A stretch of DNA of 37,910 bases from Flavobacteriaceae bacterium (GTDB lineage: Bacteria > Bacteroidota > Bacteroidia > Flavobacteriales > Flavobacteriaceae). Each line of letters opens with the position of its first letter. Within the stretch, counting starts at the first letter, position 1. The notes beneath the pieces are model-generated. The model searched no databases. It was not told the origin of the DNA and was given only the letters and a program-made list of their open reading frames with translations. The translations under genes and the position numbers were made by a program. Positions 1 through 7,016 of this stretch are shown here, in pieces. The stretch spans positions 1-37,910 of the forward strand of contig JAOXRU010000187.1 of NCBI GenBank assembly GCA_025800395.1. Direction: 5' to 3'.

Positions 1-297
1 CCCCCAACCCAAACCATATACCCCCAACCCAATATAAAGATGACCATACTCCTTAAATGCAAGTATCAATGAACACCAAATTTAAAACCCCAATCATGTA
101 GGGGCGTATCGCAATACGCCCCCAGCCCAAACCATACGCCCCCAACCCAAACCATAAACCCCAACCCAATATGAAGATGACCATGCTCCTTAAATGCAAG
201 TATCAATGAACACCAAATTAAAAACTCCAATCATGTAGGGGCGTATCGCAATACGCCCCCAACCCAAACCATACGCCCCTACAATAGAAATCAACAG
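1..297. repeat. 137-bp tandem repeat with internal hairpin
   Basis: Two near-identical copies of a roughly 137-bp unit stand head to tail. For example CCTTAAATGC occurs at 51 and 188, and GGGGCGTAT at 101 and 238. The window starts inside the first copy, so the array may continue to the left. Each unit contains a perfect hairpin with 9-bp arms, GGGGCGTAT and ATACGCCCC around CGCA, at 101-122 and 238-259. C-rich runs of the type CCCAACCCAAACCATA follow. A further inverted arm ending in TACA lies at 271-283, which allows a larger fold from about 236. No gene is visible here. It looks like an intergenic repeat of the REP or minisatellite kind. Confidence 0.85.
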
Positions 298-445
298 CCT
301 ATAGAAACGAACAACCTGTCCCGTCTTCAGCGGGATCTTCAAATCTGTTATTGCGCAAATCCTTTCGTGGGATACAAAATCCATTTATGCAAAAAAAAAT
401 GCCTCCCACAACCAGCAGAAGGCACTTTTCAAAATACACTATTCA

Positions 446-1189
446 TTAAAAATTTATTGCCTGCAAACTCTTCAATTCTTTAGAATCCTTATTAAATTGG
501 GATGCTACCAATTTAAATATGCGCTTGGTTTCCTTCATTTGCTTATTCAGTTCGCGCTTGCGCTCCTTTCTCTTTTTGCTCACCAAGGCCTTGGATTTGT
601 ATACCGCCTGATTGGCCTTGCGTATCGTTTCTGATAATTTGATGAGTGACTTTAAGCCTATATTCTCATTGGCAGGATTATAACTTGGCCCATAGTCGGT
701 CAAAATCCGCAATATATTTTGCAAATCAAAATAGCGATTGGCATAAGTAAGCTCATGCTTACTCGGGCGCTTCTTATCTGTGTTTTCCGCATTGGGCAAA
801 TTGGGTATTTCTACAACACCCTGTTTGGAACTACTAGCCTTCTTGGTACCCTGCATCCTGCTTATAAGCGCCATCAACTGCTGACCCTCATAGCCCATTT
901 CTTCGCTATATCCCTCTATATAAGATCGCAAATTTGGCAAACGACGTAGCAAACTATTTGGCTCTTTCCTATACAACAAATATCGAGAATTTACCTTCTT
1001 TTTCTTATCCAGTATCGTCTTCTCCGTACTTTGGTGCAAGGCATCCAAGGCATCGGTCTGTGCATTAAAAGCATCCAGATCAAACTCCTTGTGCTTCTTC
1101 AAAAACTCCGGCATAGCAGACAACTTGATCGACAACATTCTAAACTTCTCTAAGGTATTGGTAATCTTTTTACTTTTTATAGATTCCAT
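446..1189 (-). CDS. Unrecognised basic, all-helical protein (247 aa)
   Basis: I do not recognise this gene. The 247-aa product has no signal peptide or membrane segment and is rich in Lys, Arg and Glu. It is probably almost entirely alpha-helical, with coiled-coil-like stretches at about 1-65 and 190-240 (KKRKERKRELNKQMKETKR). Two stretches have a similar layout, one near residue 70 with RYLLYRKEPNSLLRRL and one near residue 150 with NRYFDLQNILRIL. This hints at an internal duplication, but I cannot show it. A low-complexity linker (about 113-140) separates the halves. The ATG is preceded by an A/T-rich leader. It stands alone next to a restriction-modification cassette, and no function should be inferred from that. 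Confidence 0.75.
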   Translation of the reverse strand: MESIKSKKITNTLEKFRMLSIKLSAMPEFLKKHKEFDLDAFNAQTDALDALHQSTEKTILDKKKKVNSRYLLYRKEPNSLLRRLPNLRSYIEGYSEEMGYEGQQLMALISRMQGTKKASSSKQGVVEIPNLPNAENTDKKRPSKHELTYANRYFDLQNILRILTDYGPSYNPANENIGLKSLIKLSETIRKANQAVYKSKALVSKKRKERKRELNKQMKETKRIFKLVASQFNKDSKELKSLQAINF

Positions 1190-1614
1190 AATATCTCTCT
1201 TTTTTATTATTTGTAAGACAAAGATTACAAATTATGTCCTAGTAGCCATAAATTTGTTGTGTATAAACTTATTTTGTAGGTGTAATTCTATTTATTTGTA
1301 GTTTTTTAATTGTTTTTTCTGAAAAACTGCTTTTTGTTTGGCGAGATAACTCGCTATTTGGCAATATTCCCTCTTTGTTTGGCTGCCTGCGGTTTTTATT
1401 TGGTGTGTATTTGGTTTATATTGCCAAATTATGCCACGGATTGTATGGCAACACCAAGAAATTACAAATTAAAAGTGTTGGTTTTGCCTTATTTTTTTGG
1501 GGTTTGTAACAATAATATGCCGAATTGGATAAATCCGTTAGCCTATAGAAAAATCAAATTTCTGAGATAGAAATTCCCTATATTTGAAAAAATTAAAGCA
1601 AACTAAAAAACTAT
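1190..1614. other. AT-rich intergenic region between divergent genes
   Basis: This stretch of about 425 bp separates the minus-strand helical protein from the plus-strand endonuclease. It is AT-rich, with several TTTGGC or GCCAAA words between 1336 and 1430. An 86-codon open frame (1310-1570) has no recognisable features and I do not count it as a gene. The only clear element is the promoter-like TATATTTG at 1579-1586. Confidence 0.6.
1579..1586 (+). promoter_or_regulatory. -7 promoter element of the endonuclease gene
   Basis: TATATTTG matches the Bacteroidota -7 consensus TAnnTTTG and ends 28 nt before the ATG at 1615. The -33 TTG is not clear. It suggests that the endonuclease is transcribed from its own promoter, separately from the methyltransferase on the other strand. 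Confidence 0.5.
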
Positions 1615-2301
1615 ATGAAATTAACTGGGGAACAACTCCATAAAAAATTAGTTGAAGATTATAAGTTGATAGGTGAAACAGGAAGTATAAATTTTACAGT
1701 TAAAGATCTAAGCATACAAATTAAAACTAAGGATTCCGTTGGAAATTTGCTTCAAGAATGGCTAAAAGCTTGGTTTCAAAAAAACGACATCGAGTTTGAA
1801 GAAAACACAAACTCACAAACTTTCCCAGACTTTTTACTTGATAAGGACAATCATAAAAAAGGTCTTTTGGAAGTTAAATCTTTTGATTTCGACAGAGGGC
1901 CTGGATTTGATCTAGCAAATTTCGATTCTTATTGTAATTCTCTTTTAAATAATGCTTATCGCATTGATTCTGACTATCTAATCTTAGCATATCAAATGAA
2001 AGACGGAATTATAAGCATAAAAGATGTTTGGCTTAAAAAAATTTGGGAATTAGCTTGCCCTAGTAGCACATACCCTCTAAAGGTACAAGAAAAGAAAAGT
2101 GTCATTTATAACATACGACCAAGCACTTGGTATTCTGAACGTGCTACGTTTAAACCTTTCAATAGTAAAGAGGAATTTTTGTCTGCTTTAAACGAAACAA
2201 GATACCAATACCCACAAACAAGGCACACAAACGGACATTGGTTAAAAAAAGTACTTCAAAACTATGAAGAACACACAGGGGTTGCATTAACAGTAAAATA
2301 A
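1615..2301 (+). CDS. Type II restriction endonuclease, NgoBV-like
   Basis: The 228-aa protein is probably the endonuclease of a type II restriction-modification system. A PD-(D/E)xK nuclease core is visible: Pro71-Asp72 in TFPDFLL, then Glu86-Val87-Lys88 in LLEVKSF. These should hold the Mg2+ that cleaves DNA. The conserved-looking QEW (47-49) before the core and the NIRP motif near residue 165 fit my recollection of the NgoBV family, whose named member cuts GGNNCC. The family and especially the specificity are inferred. The gene faces the C5-methyltransferase and overlaps its 3' end by 40 bp, which supports a cognate pair. Base composition is clearly more AT-rich than the housekeeping genes to the right, consistent with horizontal acquisition. 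Confidence 0.8.
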   Translation: MKLTGEQLHKKLVEDYKLIGETGSINFTVKDLSIQIKTKDSVGNLLQEWLKAWFQKNDIEFEENTNSQTFPDFLLDKDNHKKGLLEVKSFDFDRGPGFDLANFDSYCNSLLNNAYRIDSDYLILAYQMKDGIISIKDVWLKKIWELACPSSTYPLKVQEKKSVIYNIRPSTWYSERATFKPFNSKEEFLSALNETRYQYPQTRHTNGHWLKKVLQNYEEHTGVALTVK

Positions 2302-3608
2302 GCAACAGAACTATATATTTCTGCAATTTGTTTGGCAACGTGTTCAACAACTGGAACAGCAACTGTATTTCCTAATAAATCAAATGCTTCCGTTTCTTTA
2401 ACAGGGATTTCATACCATTCTGGATAACCAAATAATCGCAAACCTTCACGAATAGTTAAACGTCTTAATCCACCATTGTCTGGAACTGCTAGTCGGGAAA
2501 CATCAGTTGCTACGAGTGTAGGAGCAATATCGTTTGGATCGAGAATTTTATTAATCTCAAAACTTAATTTTCCAGTTACGATGTTATATCCTTTAGGTTT
2601 TGTTTCATCATAAACTCGATATTTCTTCTCGCCATTATTAGTTATTTCACGAACTAATTTTTTTGGATGTTCAAATCTTAAATAACCTTTTTCTACCAAA
2701 TCATCTAACATATTTTTTAAGTTTACACGCTCATGAAATGTTGAGATTTGTTCAAAGTTTAAAGGCATTCCGTCCATCCAATCAATACCTATCTTTTCAG
2801 CCCAATGTTTTTTACGTCTTTCCTTAAATAATTTATTCAACAAAATTATTTGCTCATCAGAAACTTTTCCTTTAATTCCAATATCCCAGCTATGAATATT
2901 ATTATCGCCACCCCGTTTATCTTTTATAGATTTCCCGTATAAATCTTGAATTTCAAATTGATTCAATAATTTTTGAGTAAACTCTGTATCCATAGTTTCA
3001 AGACCATTTTCTAAAATGGTTTTTAAAGATTGGCGAATTGTACTATTTACTTCTAAATTAGGCGCTTCCTCTTTAGTCCCGACTATAAATATTCGTTTTC
3101 GCGATTGAGGTAAACCAAAGTCTATTGCATCCAAAACTTTCCATGAAACATGATAACCTAGTTCGCTTTCAAGCTTAAACAAAATAGTTGAAAGTGTCCT
3201 TCCAATTTCATCACCCTTATCTACTAAATCATGTTTAACAAGTCCTTCCACATTTTCAAGAATAAAACCATAAGGTTTTTTATCCTTTAAAATTCTTTCT
3301 ATCTCAAAAAATAAAGTTCCTCTTGTGTCAACAAAACCTTGTCTTTTTCCACCAGCACTAAAAGGTTGGCAAGGAAATCCTCCTAACAAAAAGTCAAAAT
3401 CTGGAATATCTTCATTTTCAACCTTAAAAATATCACCTACAAAATAATCATGTGAAAAATTTTCAGATAAAGTTTTTATTGCATAAGGCTTAATTTCTGA
3501 AGTCATTACACATTCCGTTTCAAAACCTAATTCTTGAAAAGATTTTTCAAAACCTAATCTAATTCCACCAAGACCAGCAAATAAATCTATAAATTTAACT
3601 TTCTTCAT
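2262..3608 (-). CDS. DNA (cytosine-5-)-methyltransferase of the R-M cassette
   Basis: This 448-aa enzyme transfers a methyl group from SAM to C5 of cytosine in the recognition site and so protects host DNA. The standard motifs appear in order: motif I FAGLGGIRLGFE (10-21), motif IV GGFPCQPFSAGGKRQGF with catalytic Cys80, motif VI ENVEGL (118-123), motif VIII QSRKRIFIVGTK (168-179), and motif X GNTVAVPV near residue 412. The variable region of about 190-370 should hold the target recognition domain. The last dozen residues lie beyond motif X and are encoded by the strand opposite the end of the endonuclease gene. The start ATG (3606-3608) is 1 bp from the stop of the DUF6471-type gene, so the two are very likely co-transcribed and translationally coupled. 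C5 specificity fits an NgoBV-type system. Confidence 0.95.
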   Translation of the reverse strand: MKKVKFIDLFAGLGGIRLGFEKSFQELGFETECVMTSEIKPYAIKTLSENFSHDYFVGDIFKVENEDIPDFDFLLGGFPCQPFSAGGKRQGFVDTRGTLFFEIERILKDKKPYGFILENVEGLVKHDLVDKGDEIGRTLSTILFKLESELGYHVSWKVLDAIDFGLPQSRKRIFIVGTKEEAPNLEVNSTIRQSLKTILENGLETMDTEFTQKLLNQFEIQDLYGKSIKDKRGGDNNIHSWDIGIKGKVSDEQIILLNKLFKERRKKHWAEKIGIDWMDGMPLNFEQISTFHERVNLKNMLDDLVEKGYLRFEHPKKLVREITNNGEKKYRVYDETKPKGYNIVTGKLSFEINKILDPNDIAPTLVATDVSRLAVPDNGGLRRLTIREGLRLFGYPEWYEIPVKETEAFDLLGNTVAVPVVEHVAKQIAEIYSSVAYFTVNATPVCSS

Positions 3609-3609
3609 T

Positions 3610-3888
3610 TTAATTGTTCTTTAGATTATAATCTGTTTGTGGTTCAGCTAAAATATTCAGTTGTTTGCCATATTCCTCAATTTCAATTTTCTGACAACCA
3701 ATTACTGTTAGACATTGCAACAAAAAGGCTGCACTAAAACTCCCTCGACTAATTTTACTGTCTATACTTGATTTGGTCTCTTCTATTCCAATGGATTGTA
3801 GCATATCTGCCAAGTCTGCATTTGAAATCCCTCTCCGCACCAATTCTGACTTTAATAACCGTTTGACTTTATCGTTCCAGTCTGACAT
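3610..3888 (-). CDS. DUF6471-type small protein, putative controller of the R-M cassette
   Basis: The 92-aa protein begins MSDWNDKVKRLLKSELVRRG. I take the ATG at 3886-3888; a GTG two codons upstream is possible but less likely. The sequence resembles DUF6471, a small helical domain, with the characteristic block KISRGSFSAAFLLQCLTVIG at about 47-66. The N-terminal helices (GISNADLADMLQ) look like a helix-turn-helix. The gene ends 1 bp before the methyltransferase ATG. Its upstream region holds nested palindromes (3907-3940) overlapping the likely promoter, the arrangement seen with C proteins of type II R-M systems. A DNA-binding controller role is therefore reasonable but inferred. Confidence 0.85.
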   Translation of the reverse strand: MSDWNDKVKRLLKSELVRRGISNADLADMLQSIGIEETKSSIDSKISRGSFSAAFLLQCLTVIGCQKIEIEEYGKQLNILAEPQTDYNLKNN

Positions 3889-3894
3889 AACCAC

Positions 3895-4223
3895 TTAAAC
3901 TTTTATTGCAAAATTGTATATAATTTTGCAAATATGCAAATATTTATGCGAAAATAAGAATCATATCGGCTAATGCATTCGGATATCGCATGAATACAAA
4001 ATATTTGTTCCTCTATTGAACAATCGCCAAGATTTGCGAATCCCTTCGCACGATAAAGGAATAGTTCTTTTAATTTTCAAATCCTTTATGTTATCGCTCG
4101 AATCCTTTCGAGTGATCCCTGTTATATCGTGATCCCTGTTATCGCGTGATCCCTGTTATATCGTAATCCCTAACACATTTTCAAATCTTCAAATTAACCA
4201 ATCTTCAAATTACCAATTTACCC
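3895..4223. repeat. Intergenic region with hairpins and a 17-bp tandem repeat
   Basis: After the operator-like palindromes, this gap contains a perfect 6-bp hairpin TGCGAA-TCCC-TTCGCA (4035-4050), a second one CTCGAA-TCCT-TTCGAG (4097-4112), and directly behind it three and a half copies of a 17-bp unit. The units are GTGATCCCTGTTATATC at 4112-4128, 4129-4145 and 4146-4162, with a partial copy to 4172. The middle unit differs at its end. No spacers are present, so this is not a CRISPR array. A related array lies on the other side of the MATE gene at 5790-5871. Confidence 0.85.
3907..3940 (-). promoter_or_regulatory. Nested palindromes upstream of the controller-like gene
   Basis: TGCAAAATT (3907-3915) and AATTTTGCA (3922-3930) form a perfect inverted repeat around GTATAT. 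The second arm also pairs with TGCAAA at 3935-3940, as TTTGCA-AATA-TGCAAA. Three half-sites therefore share one palindromic word. They lie 19-52 bp upstream of the ATG at 3888, where a promoter is expected, and a TTTTGC resembling the -7 end is included. This is the kind of multi-half-site operator expected for an autoregulating controller protein. Confidence 0.6.
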
Positions 4224-4231
4224 TATTTTTG
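4224..4231 (+). promoter_or_regulatory. -7 promoter element of the MATE gene
   Basis: TATTTTTG matches TAnnTTTG and ends 18 bp before the GTG start at 4250, implying a short 5' leader. No clear -33 TTG is seen. Confidence 0.5.
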
Positions 4232-4249
4232 CACCATAAAAACCAATAG

Positions 4250-5569
4250 GTGTCTACAGAAAAAATCCATTTCAAAGAAATCAACAAGCTTGCTCTGCCA
4301 TCTATAGTAGCAGGCATAGCCGAACCACTGATTTCTCTTACCGATATAGCCGTTATAGGCAACGTACAGCAGCATGCCGTAGAGGCCTTGGCAGCGGCAG
4401 GCATCGTAGGGTCTTTTATAGCTGCCGTGGTGTGGACACTGGCACAAACCAAAACCTCCATCTCTAGTATTGTATCCCAGCACCTAGGTGCCAACCGCCT
4501 ACATGCCATAAAAACGCTGGTGCCGCAGGTTATTTGGCTCAATGTATTGTTGGGACTCCTACTCCTTGGCTTTACCTATTTCTTTGCACGCCAAATTCTA
4601 GAACTCTACAATGCAGAAGGGCGCATTCTACAATACAGTGTAGATTACTATCGCATACGTGCCATAGGTTTTCCTATTACCCTAGCCACCTTTGCCATAT
4701 TTGGCGTCTTTAGAGGCATGCAAAACACCCTTTGGGCCATGATAGCAAGCCTTAGCGGTGCCCTACTCAATATTGGCCTCGATTTTCTATTGGTATACGG
4801 CTTTTACGATCTCATTCCCCCCATGCACTTGCAAGGAGCAGCCTATGCCAGTATAGCCGCACAAAGCCTTATGCTAGGCATAGCCCTTTATTTTTTGTTT
4901 ACCAAAACCCCATTTCGACTAAAAGTGCGCAAGGCCTACAACCCCAATTTGCGCCAGCACATTAGCCTAAGTGCCAATTTATTTCTGCGCACCATAGCGC
5001 TCAACTTTGCCATATACCTCGCCAATGCCTATGCCACAGACTATGGCAAAAACTATATAGCCGCACATAGTATTCTTATGAATATCTGGTTGTTCTTTGC
5101 CTTTTTCATAGACGGATTCTCCAATGCTGGCAACGCCATAGCCGGTAAACTCATCGGCGCCAAAGCCTACAAAAAACTCTGGAATCTCGCCCTCGATCTC
5201 TCCAAATATGCCATAGCCGTAGCCATCCTCCTCATCCTGGCTTGTATGCTCGCTTACAACACCATAGGGCAAGTATTCATCCAAGACCAAGCCGTATTGG
5301 CCATCTTCTCCAGTCTCTTCTGGATCATCCTCGCCATGCAACCCCTCAATGCCCTCACTTTTGTTTTCGACGGCCTATTCAAAGGCATGGGAAAAGCCGC
5401 CTTCCTGCGCAACACCCTCTTTGCAGCAACCTTCCTCGGCTTTGTCCCCACCCTACTAATTACCAACAGCTATGGTCTTCAACTTCGAGGAGTTTGGATC
5501 GCCTTTATCGTATGGATGCTCGTAAGAGGAGGAACTCTCATCATCAAATTCCGCAAAGATTACCTTTAA
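4250..5569 (+). CDS. MATE family efflux transporter (DinF/NorM-like)
   Basis: The 439-aa integral membrane protein has about twelve hydrophobic helices. It starts with the typical MATE entry sequence KEINKLALPSIVAGIAEPLISLTDIAVIG, and the motif AAAGIVGSFIAAV follows in helix 2. MATE proteins export drugs or metabolites across the inner membrane in exchange for Na+ or H+. The length is normal. The start is GTG at 4250, because no ATG lies at the right place; it follows the -7 element by 18 bp. The gene is not in an operon. It is bracketed by two 17-bp repeat arrays and followed by a dispersed repeat element, so it may have moved together with those repeats or simply be a gene flanked by repeat-rich spacers. 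The substrate cannot be told from sequence. Confidence 0.93.
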   Translation: MSTEKIHFKEINKLALPSIVAGIAEPLISLTDIAVIGNVQQHAVEALAAAGIVGSFIAAVVWTLAQTKTSISSIVSQHLGANRLHAIKTLVPQVIWLNVLLGLLLLGFTYFFARQILELYNAEGRILQYSVDYYRIRAIGFPITLATFAIFGVFRGMQNTLWAMIASLSGALLNIGLDFLLVYGFYDLIPPMHLQGAAYASIAAQSLMLGIALYFLFTKTPFRLKVRKAYNPNLRQHISLSANLFLRTIALNFAIYLANAYATDYGKNYIAAHSILMNIWLFFAFFIDGFSNAGNAIAGKLIGAKAYKKLWNLALDLSKYAIAVAILLILACMLAYNTIGQVFIQDQAVLAIFSSLFWIILAMQPLNALTFVFDGLFKGMGKAAFLRNTLFAATFLGFVPTLLITNSYGLQLRGVWIAFIVWMLVRGGTLIIKFRKDYL

Positions 5570-5592
5570 ATAAAACTATTATATCGTGTTTC

Positions 5593-5764
5593 CTCTTGCT
5601 TTTCCTTTTGGGGCTATCCACGCTTTGGCGTGGTCGGGTCATCCGTTATAGTTTTTACTCCTATATGCAGCTTTACTAGGCGTGCGTGGGCTTCCTATCG
5701 GTCGCCTCCGCCACCAAGTACGCAAGCATCTCGTAGTAAAAAGCTACCACTACTACCCCTTAGC
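5593..5764 (-). repeat. Dispersed intergenic element, copy A
   Basis: Read on the minus strand, this segment matches the element at 24859-24999. Shared blocks in order are AAGGGGTAGTAG, TAGCTTTTT, AGCGACC, CCTAGTAAAGCTG, GTAAAAACTA, CGGATG and CCCG. Copy A continues into a 7-bp-stem hairpin, CCACGCTTTGGCGTGG (5618-5633). It begins about 25 bp after the MATE stop codon and is antisense to that gene. Layout and composition recall intergenic repeats I associate with many flavobacterial genomes, but this could not be checked. Confidence 0.75.
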
Positions 5765-5789
5765 CAGAAAAAAGATAAATACAGACGAG

Positions 5790-5871
5790 AATCCCGTTAT
5801 CGCCCAAATCCCGTTATCGCCCAAATCCCATTATCGCGCGAATCCCGTTATCGCGCGAATCCCTTCGCGTG
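5790..5871. repeat. 17-bp tandem repeat ending in a hairpin
   Basis: Four copies of a 17-bp unit start at 5790, 5807, 5824 and 5841. The first two end in CGCCCA and the last two have the form AATCCCGTTATCGCGCG. A truncated unit forms the perfect hairpin CGCGAA-TCCC-TTCGCG (5854-5869). Adjacent units can pair as CGCGA and TCGCG. The core ATCCC-GTTAT is shared with the array at 4112-4172. Confidence 0.85.
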
Positions 5872-5906
5872 ATTCATTACCCTTCCAATCTTCAAATGCA
5901 ATTAGT

Positions 5907-5914
5907 TATCTTTG
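5907..5914 (+). promoter_or_regulatory. -7 promoter element upstream of the enoyl-CoA hydratase gene
   Basis: TATCTTTG fits TAnnTTTG. The predicted transcription start near 5920 excludes the in-frame codons at and before 5912 as translation start and gives a leader of about 76 nt containing a 27-bp duplication. Confidence 0.55.
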
Positions 5915-5919
5915 CATAC

Positions 5920-5972
5920 GTACAGAGGTAGTATTGCTATGTCTTTGTACAGAGGTAGTATTGCTATGTCTC
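5920..5972 (+). repeat. 27-bp tandem duplication in the leader
   Basis: A 27-bp segment starting GTACAGAGGTAGTATTGC occurs at 5920-5946 and again at 5947-5972, differing only at its end. It lies between the promoter and the ATG at 5996. Because 27 is a multiple of three, the frame stays open through both copies, which artificially extends the coding frame upstream. Confidence 0.85.
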
Positions 5973-5995
5973 TACACGTTTCAAAAAAATATAAT

Positions 5996-6760
5996 ATGAC
6001 CACACGCAACAACGGCAGTCTATACACCAATATCCAAAACCATTTGGCTACGATAGAGTTTGGACATCCAGCTTCCAATTCCTTTCCATTAGAATTATTG
6101 GACAGGCTTACAGAAGCCTTCCAACAGCTATCAGACAAGCCAGAGGTACATGCTATTGTTTTAAAATCTGAGGGCGAAAAGGCTTTCTGTGCTGGAGCCT
6201 CTTTCAACGAGCTTATTGCCATAGAAAACCTCAGCCAAGGAAAATCTTTTTTCATGGGCTTTGCCAATGCCATCAATGCCATACGCAATTGCCGAAAACC
6301 AATAATTGCCCGCGTACAAGGCAAAGCCGTAGGCGGTGGTGTGGGACTTATAGCTGCCTGCGATTATGCTATTGCTACCGAAGGGGCTTCCATCAAGTTG
6401 TCCGAACTCACCATAGGCATTGGCCCTTTTGTAATAGAGCCGGCAGTAAGCAGAAAAATAGGTATTGCTGCCTTTACCCAACTTAGCCTAGCGGCCACCC
6501 AGTGGAAAAACGCTTATTGGGCACAAGAAAAAGGCCTATATGCACAGGTAATGCCCAATATAGAAGAACTAGATAAGGAGGTAGACCATTTGGCAGCCAA
6601 ACTATGTAGCTACAACCCAGAAGCCACCCAAGAGCTAAAAACCACCCTTTGGCAAGGCACCAGCAATTGGGATACCTTACTAGCCCAAAGAGCAGAAATA
6701 TCCGGCAAGCTCGTATTATCGGATTTCACCAGAAACGCACTCAACCAATTCAAAAAGTAA
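5996..6760 (+). CDS. Enoyl-CoA hydratase/isomerase family protein
   Basis: The 254-aa protein has the crotonase fold. LKSEGEKAFCAGASFNEL (about 58-75) and GKAVGGGVGLIAACDYAIA (about 106-124) correspond to the two oxyanion-hole regions that bind the acyl-CoA thioester. LSELTIGIGPFVIEP follows, at the position where the catalytic acids are expected. The family hydrates or isomerises enoyl-CoA, and the exact substrate is not evident. I chose ATG 5996 because the frame upstream runs through a promoter and a 27-bp duplication. A 60-aa membrane protein follows after 4 bp, probably co-transcribed. Methylmalonyl-CoA epimerase elsewhere in the window belongs to acyl-CoA metabolism too but is not linked to this gene. 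Confidence 0.9.
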   Translation: MTTRNNGSLYTNIQNHLATIEFGHPASNSFPLELLDRLTEAFQQLSDKPEVHAIVLKSEGEKAFCAGASFNELIAIENLSQGKSFFMGFANAINAIRNCRKPIIARVQGKAVGGGVGLIAACDYAIATEGASIKLSELTIGIGPFVIEPAVSRKIGIAAFTQLSLAATQWKNAYWAQEKGLYAQVMPNIEELDKEVDHLAAKLCSYNPEATQELKTTLWQGTSNWDTLLAQRAEISGKLVLSDFTRNALNQFKK

Positions 6761-6764
6761 ACAT

Positions 6765-6947
6765 ATGATAACCCTTTTACAGGACGTAGGCATCGAAGAA
6801 AAAATAAAAAACGCACCAGACTCTGGTTACGAAATTGGTGTTTTCATAGGCTCTTACCTGCCATTTGTGGTATTGGTAGTAATGGCATACCTATTTTATC
6901 GTTACTACCAAAAAAACAAAGGCGACAACGATCAAATAGAATTGTAG
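6765..6947 (+). CDS. Small single-span membrane protein (60 aa)
   Basis: The 60-aa product has one transmembrane helix (about 28-47, FIGSYLPFVVLVVMAYLFYRY), followed by a short charged tail ending DNDQIEL. I do not recognise it. The ATG lies 4 bp after the enoyl-CoA hydratase stop, so the two are likely one transcription unit. Small anchored proteins of this form are common and often missed in annotation. Its role is unknown. Confidence 0.7.
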   Translation: MITLLQDVGIEEKIKNAPDSGYEIGVFIGSYLPFVVLVVMAYLFYRYYQKNKGDNDQIEL

Positions 6948-6976
6948 TTGATAGTTGTTGGTTATTGGTTGTTCGT

Positions 6977-6984
6977 TATCTTTG
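6977..6984 (+). promoter_or_regulatory. -7 promoter element of queD
   Basis: TATCTTTG matches TAnnTTTG. It lies 32 bp upstream of the ATG at 7017, and TTG words are present 10-25 bp further upstream. Confidence 0.6.
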
Positions 6985-7016
6985 CACAGCATTCTTTTAT
7001 ATAACATCAAACTCGA

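Noticed and set aside
1310-1570. 86-codon open frame in the spacer before the endonuclease
   Set aside because: No recognisable features, AT-rich Phe/Leu composition typical of chance frames, and it lies in the spacer just before the 1579 promoter element.
4112-4172. Short regular repeats that could suggest a CRISPR array
   Set aside because: The 17-bp units are directly adjacent, without spacers of unique sequence, and no cas genes are present.
4979-5341. 120-codon frame antisense to the MATE gene
   Set aside because: Glu/Gly-rich shadow of a strong membrane-protein gene; no motif and no promoter.
5912-5995. N-terminal extension of the enoyl-CoA hydratase with repeated YRGSIAMSL
   Set aside because: It starts inside the -7 promoter box and is created by the 27-bp duplication; the family begins at about 5996.
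5630-5999. Open frames through the dispersed element and 17-bp array
   Set aside because: Their sequence comes from repeats and reads through a promoter; no conserved protein features.
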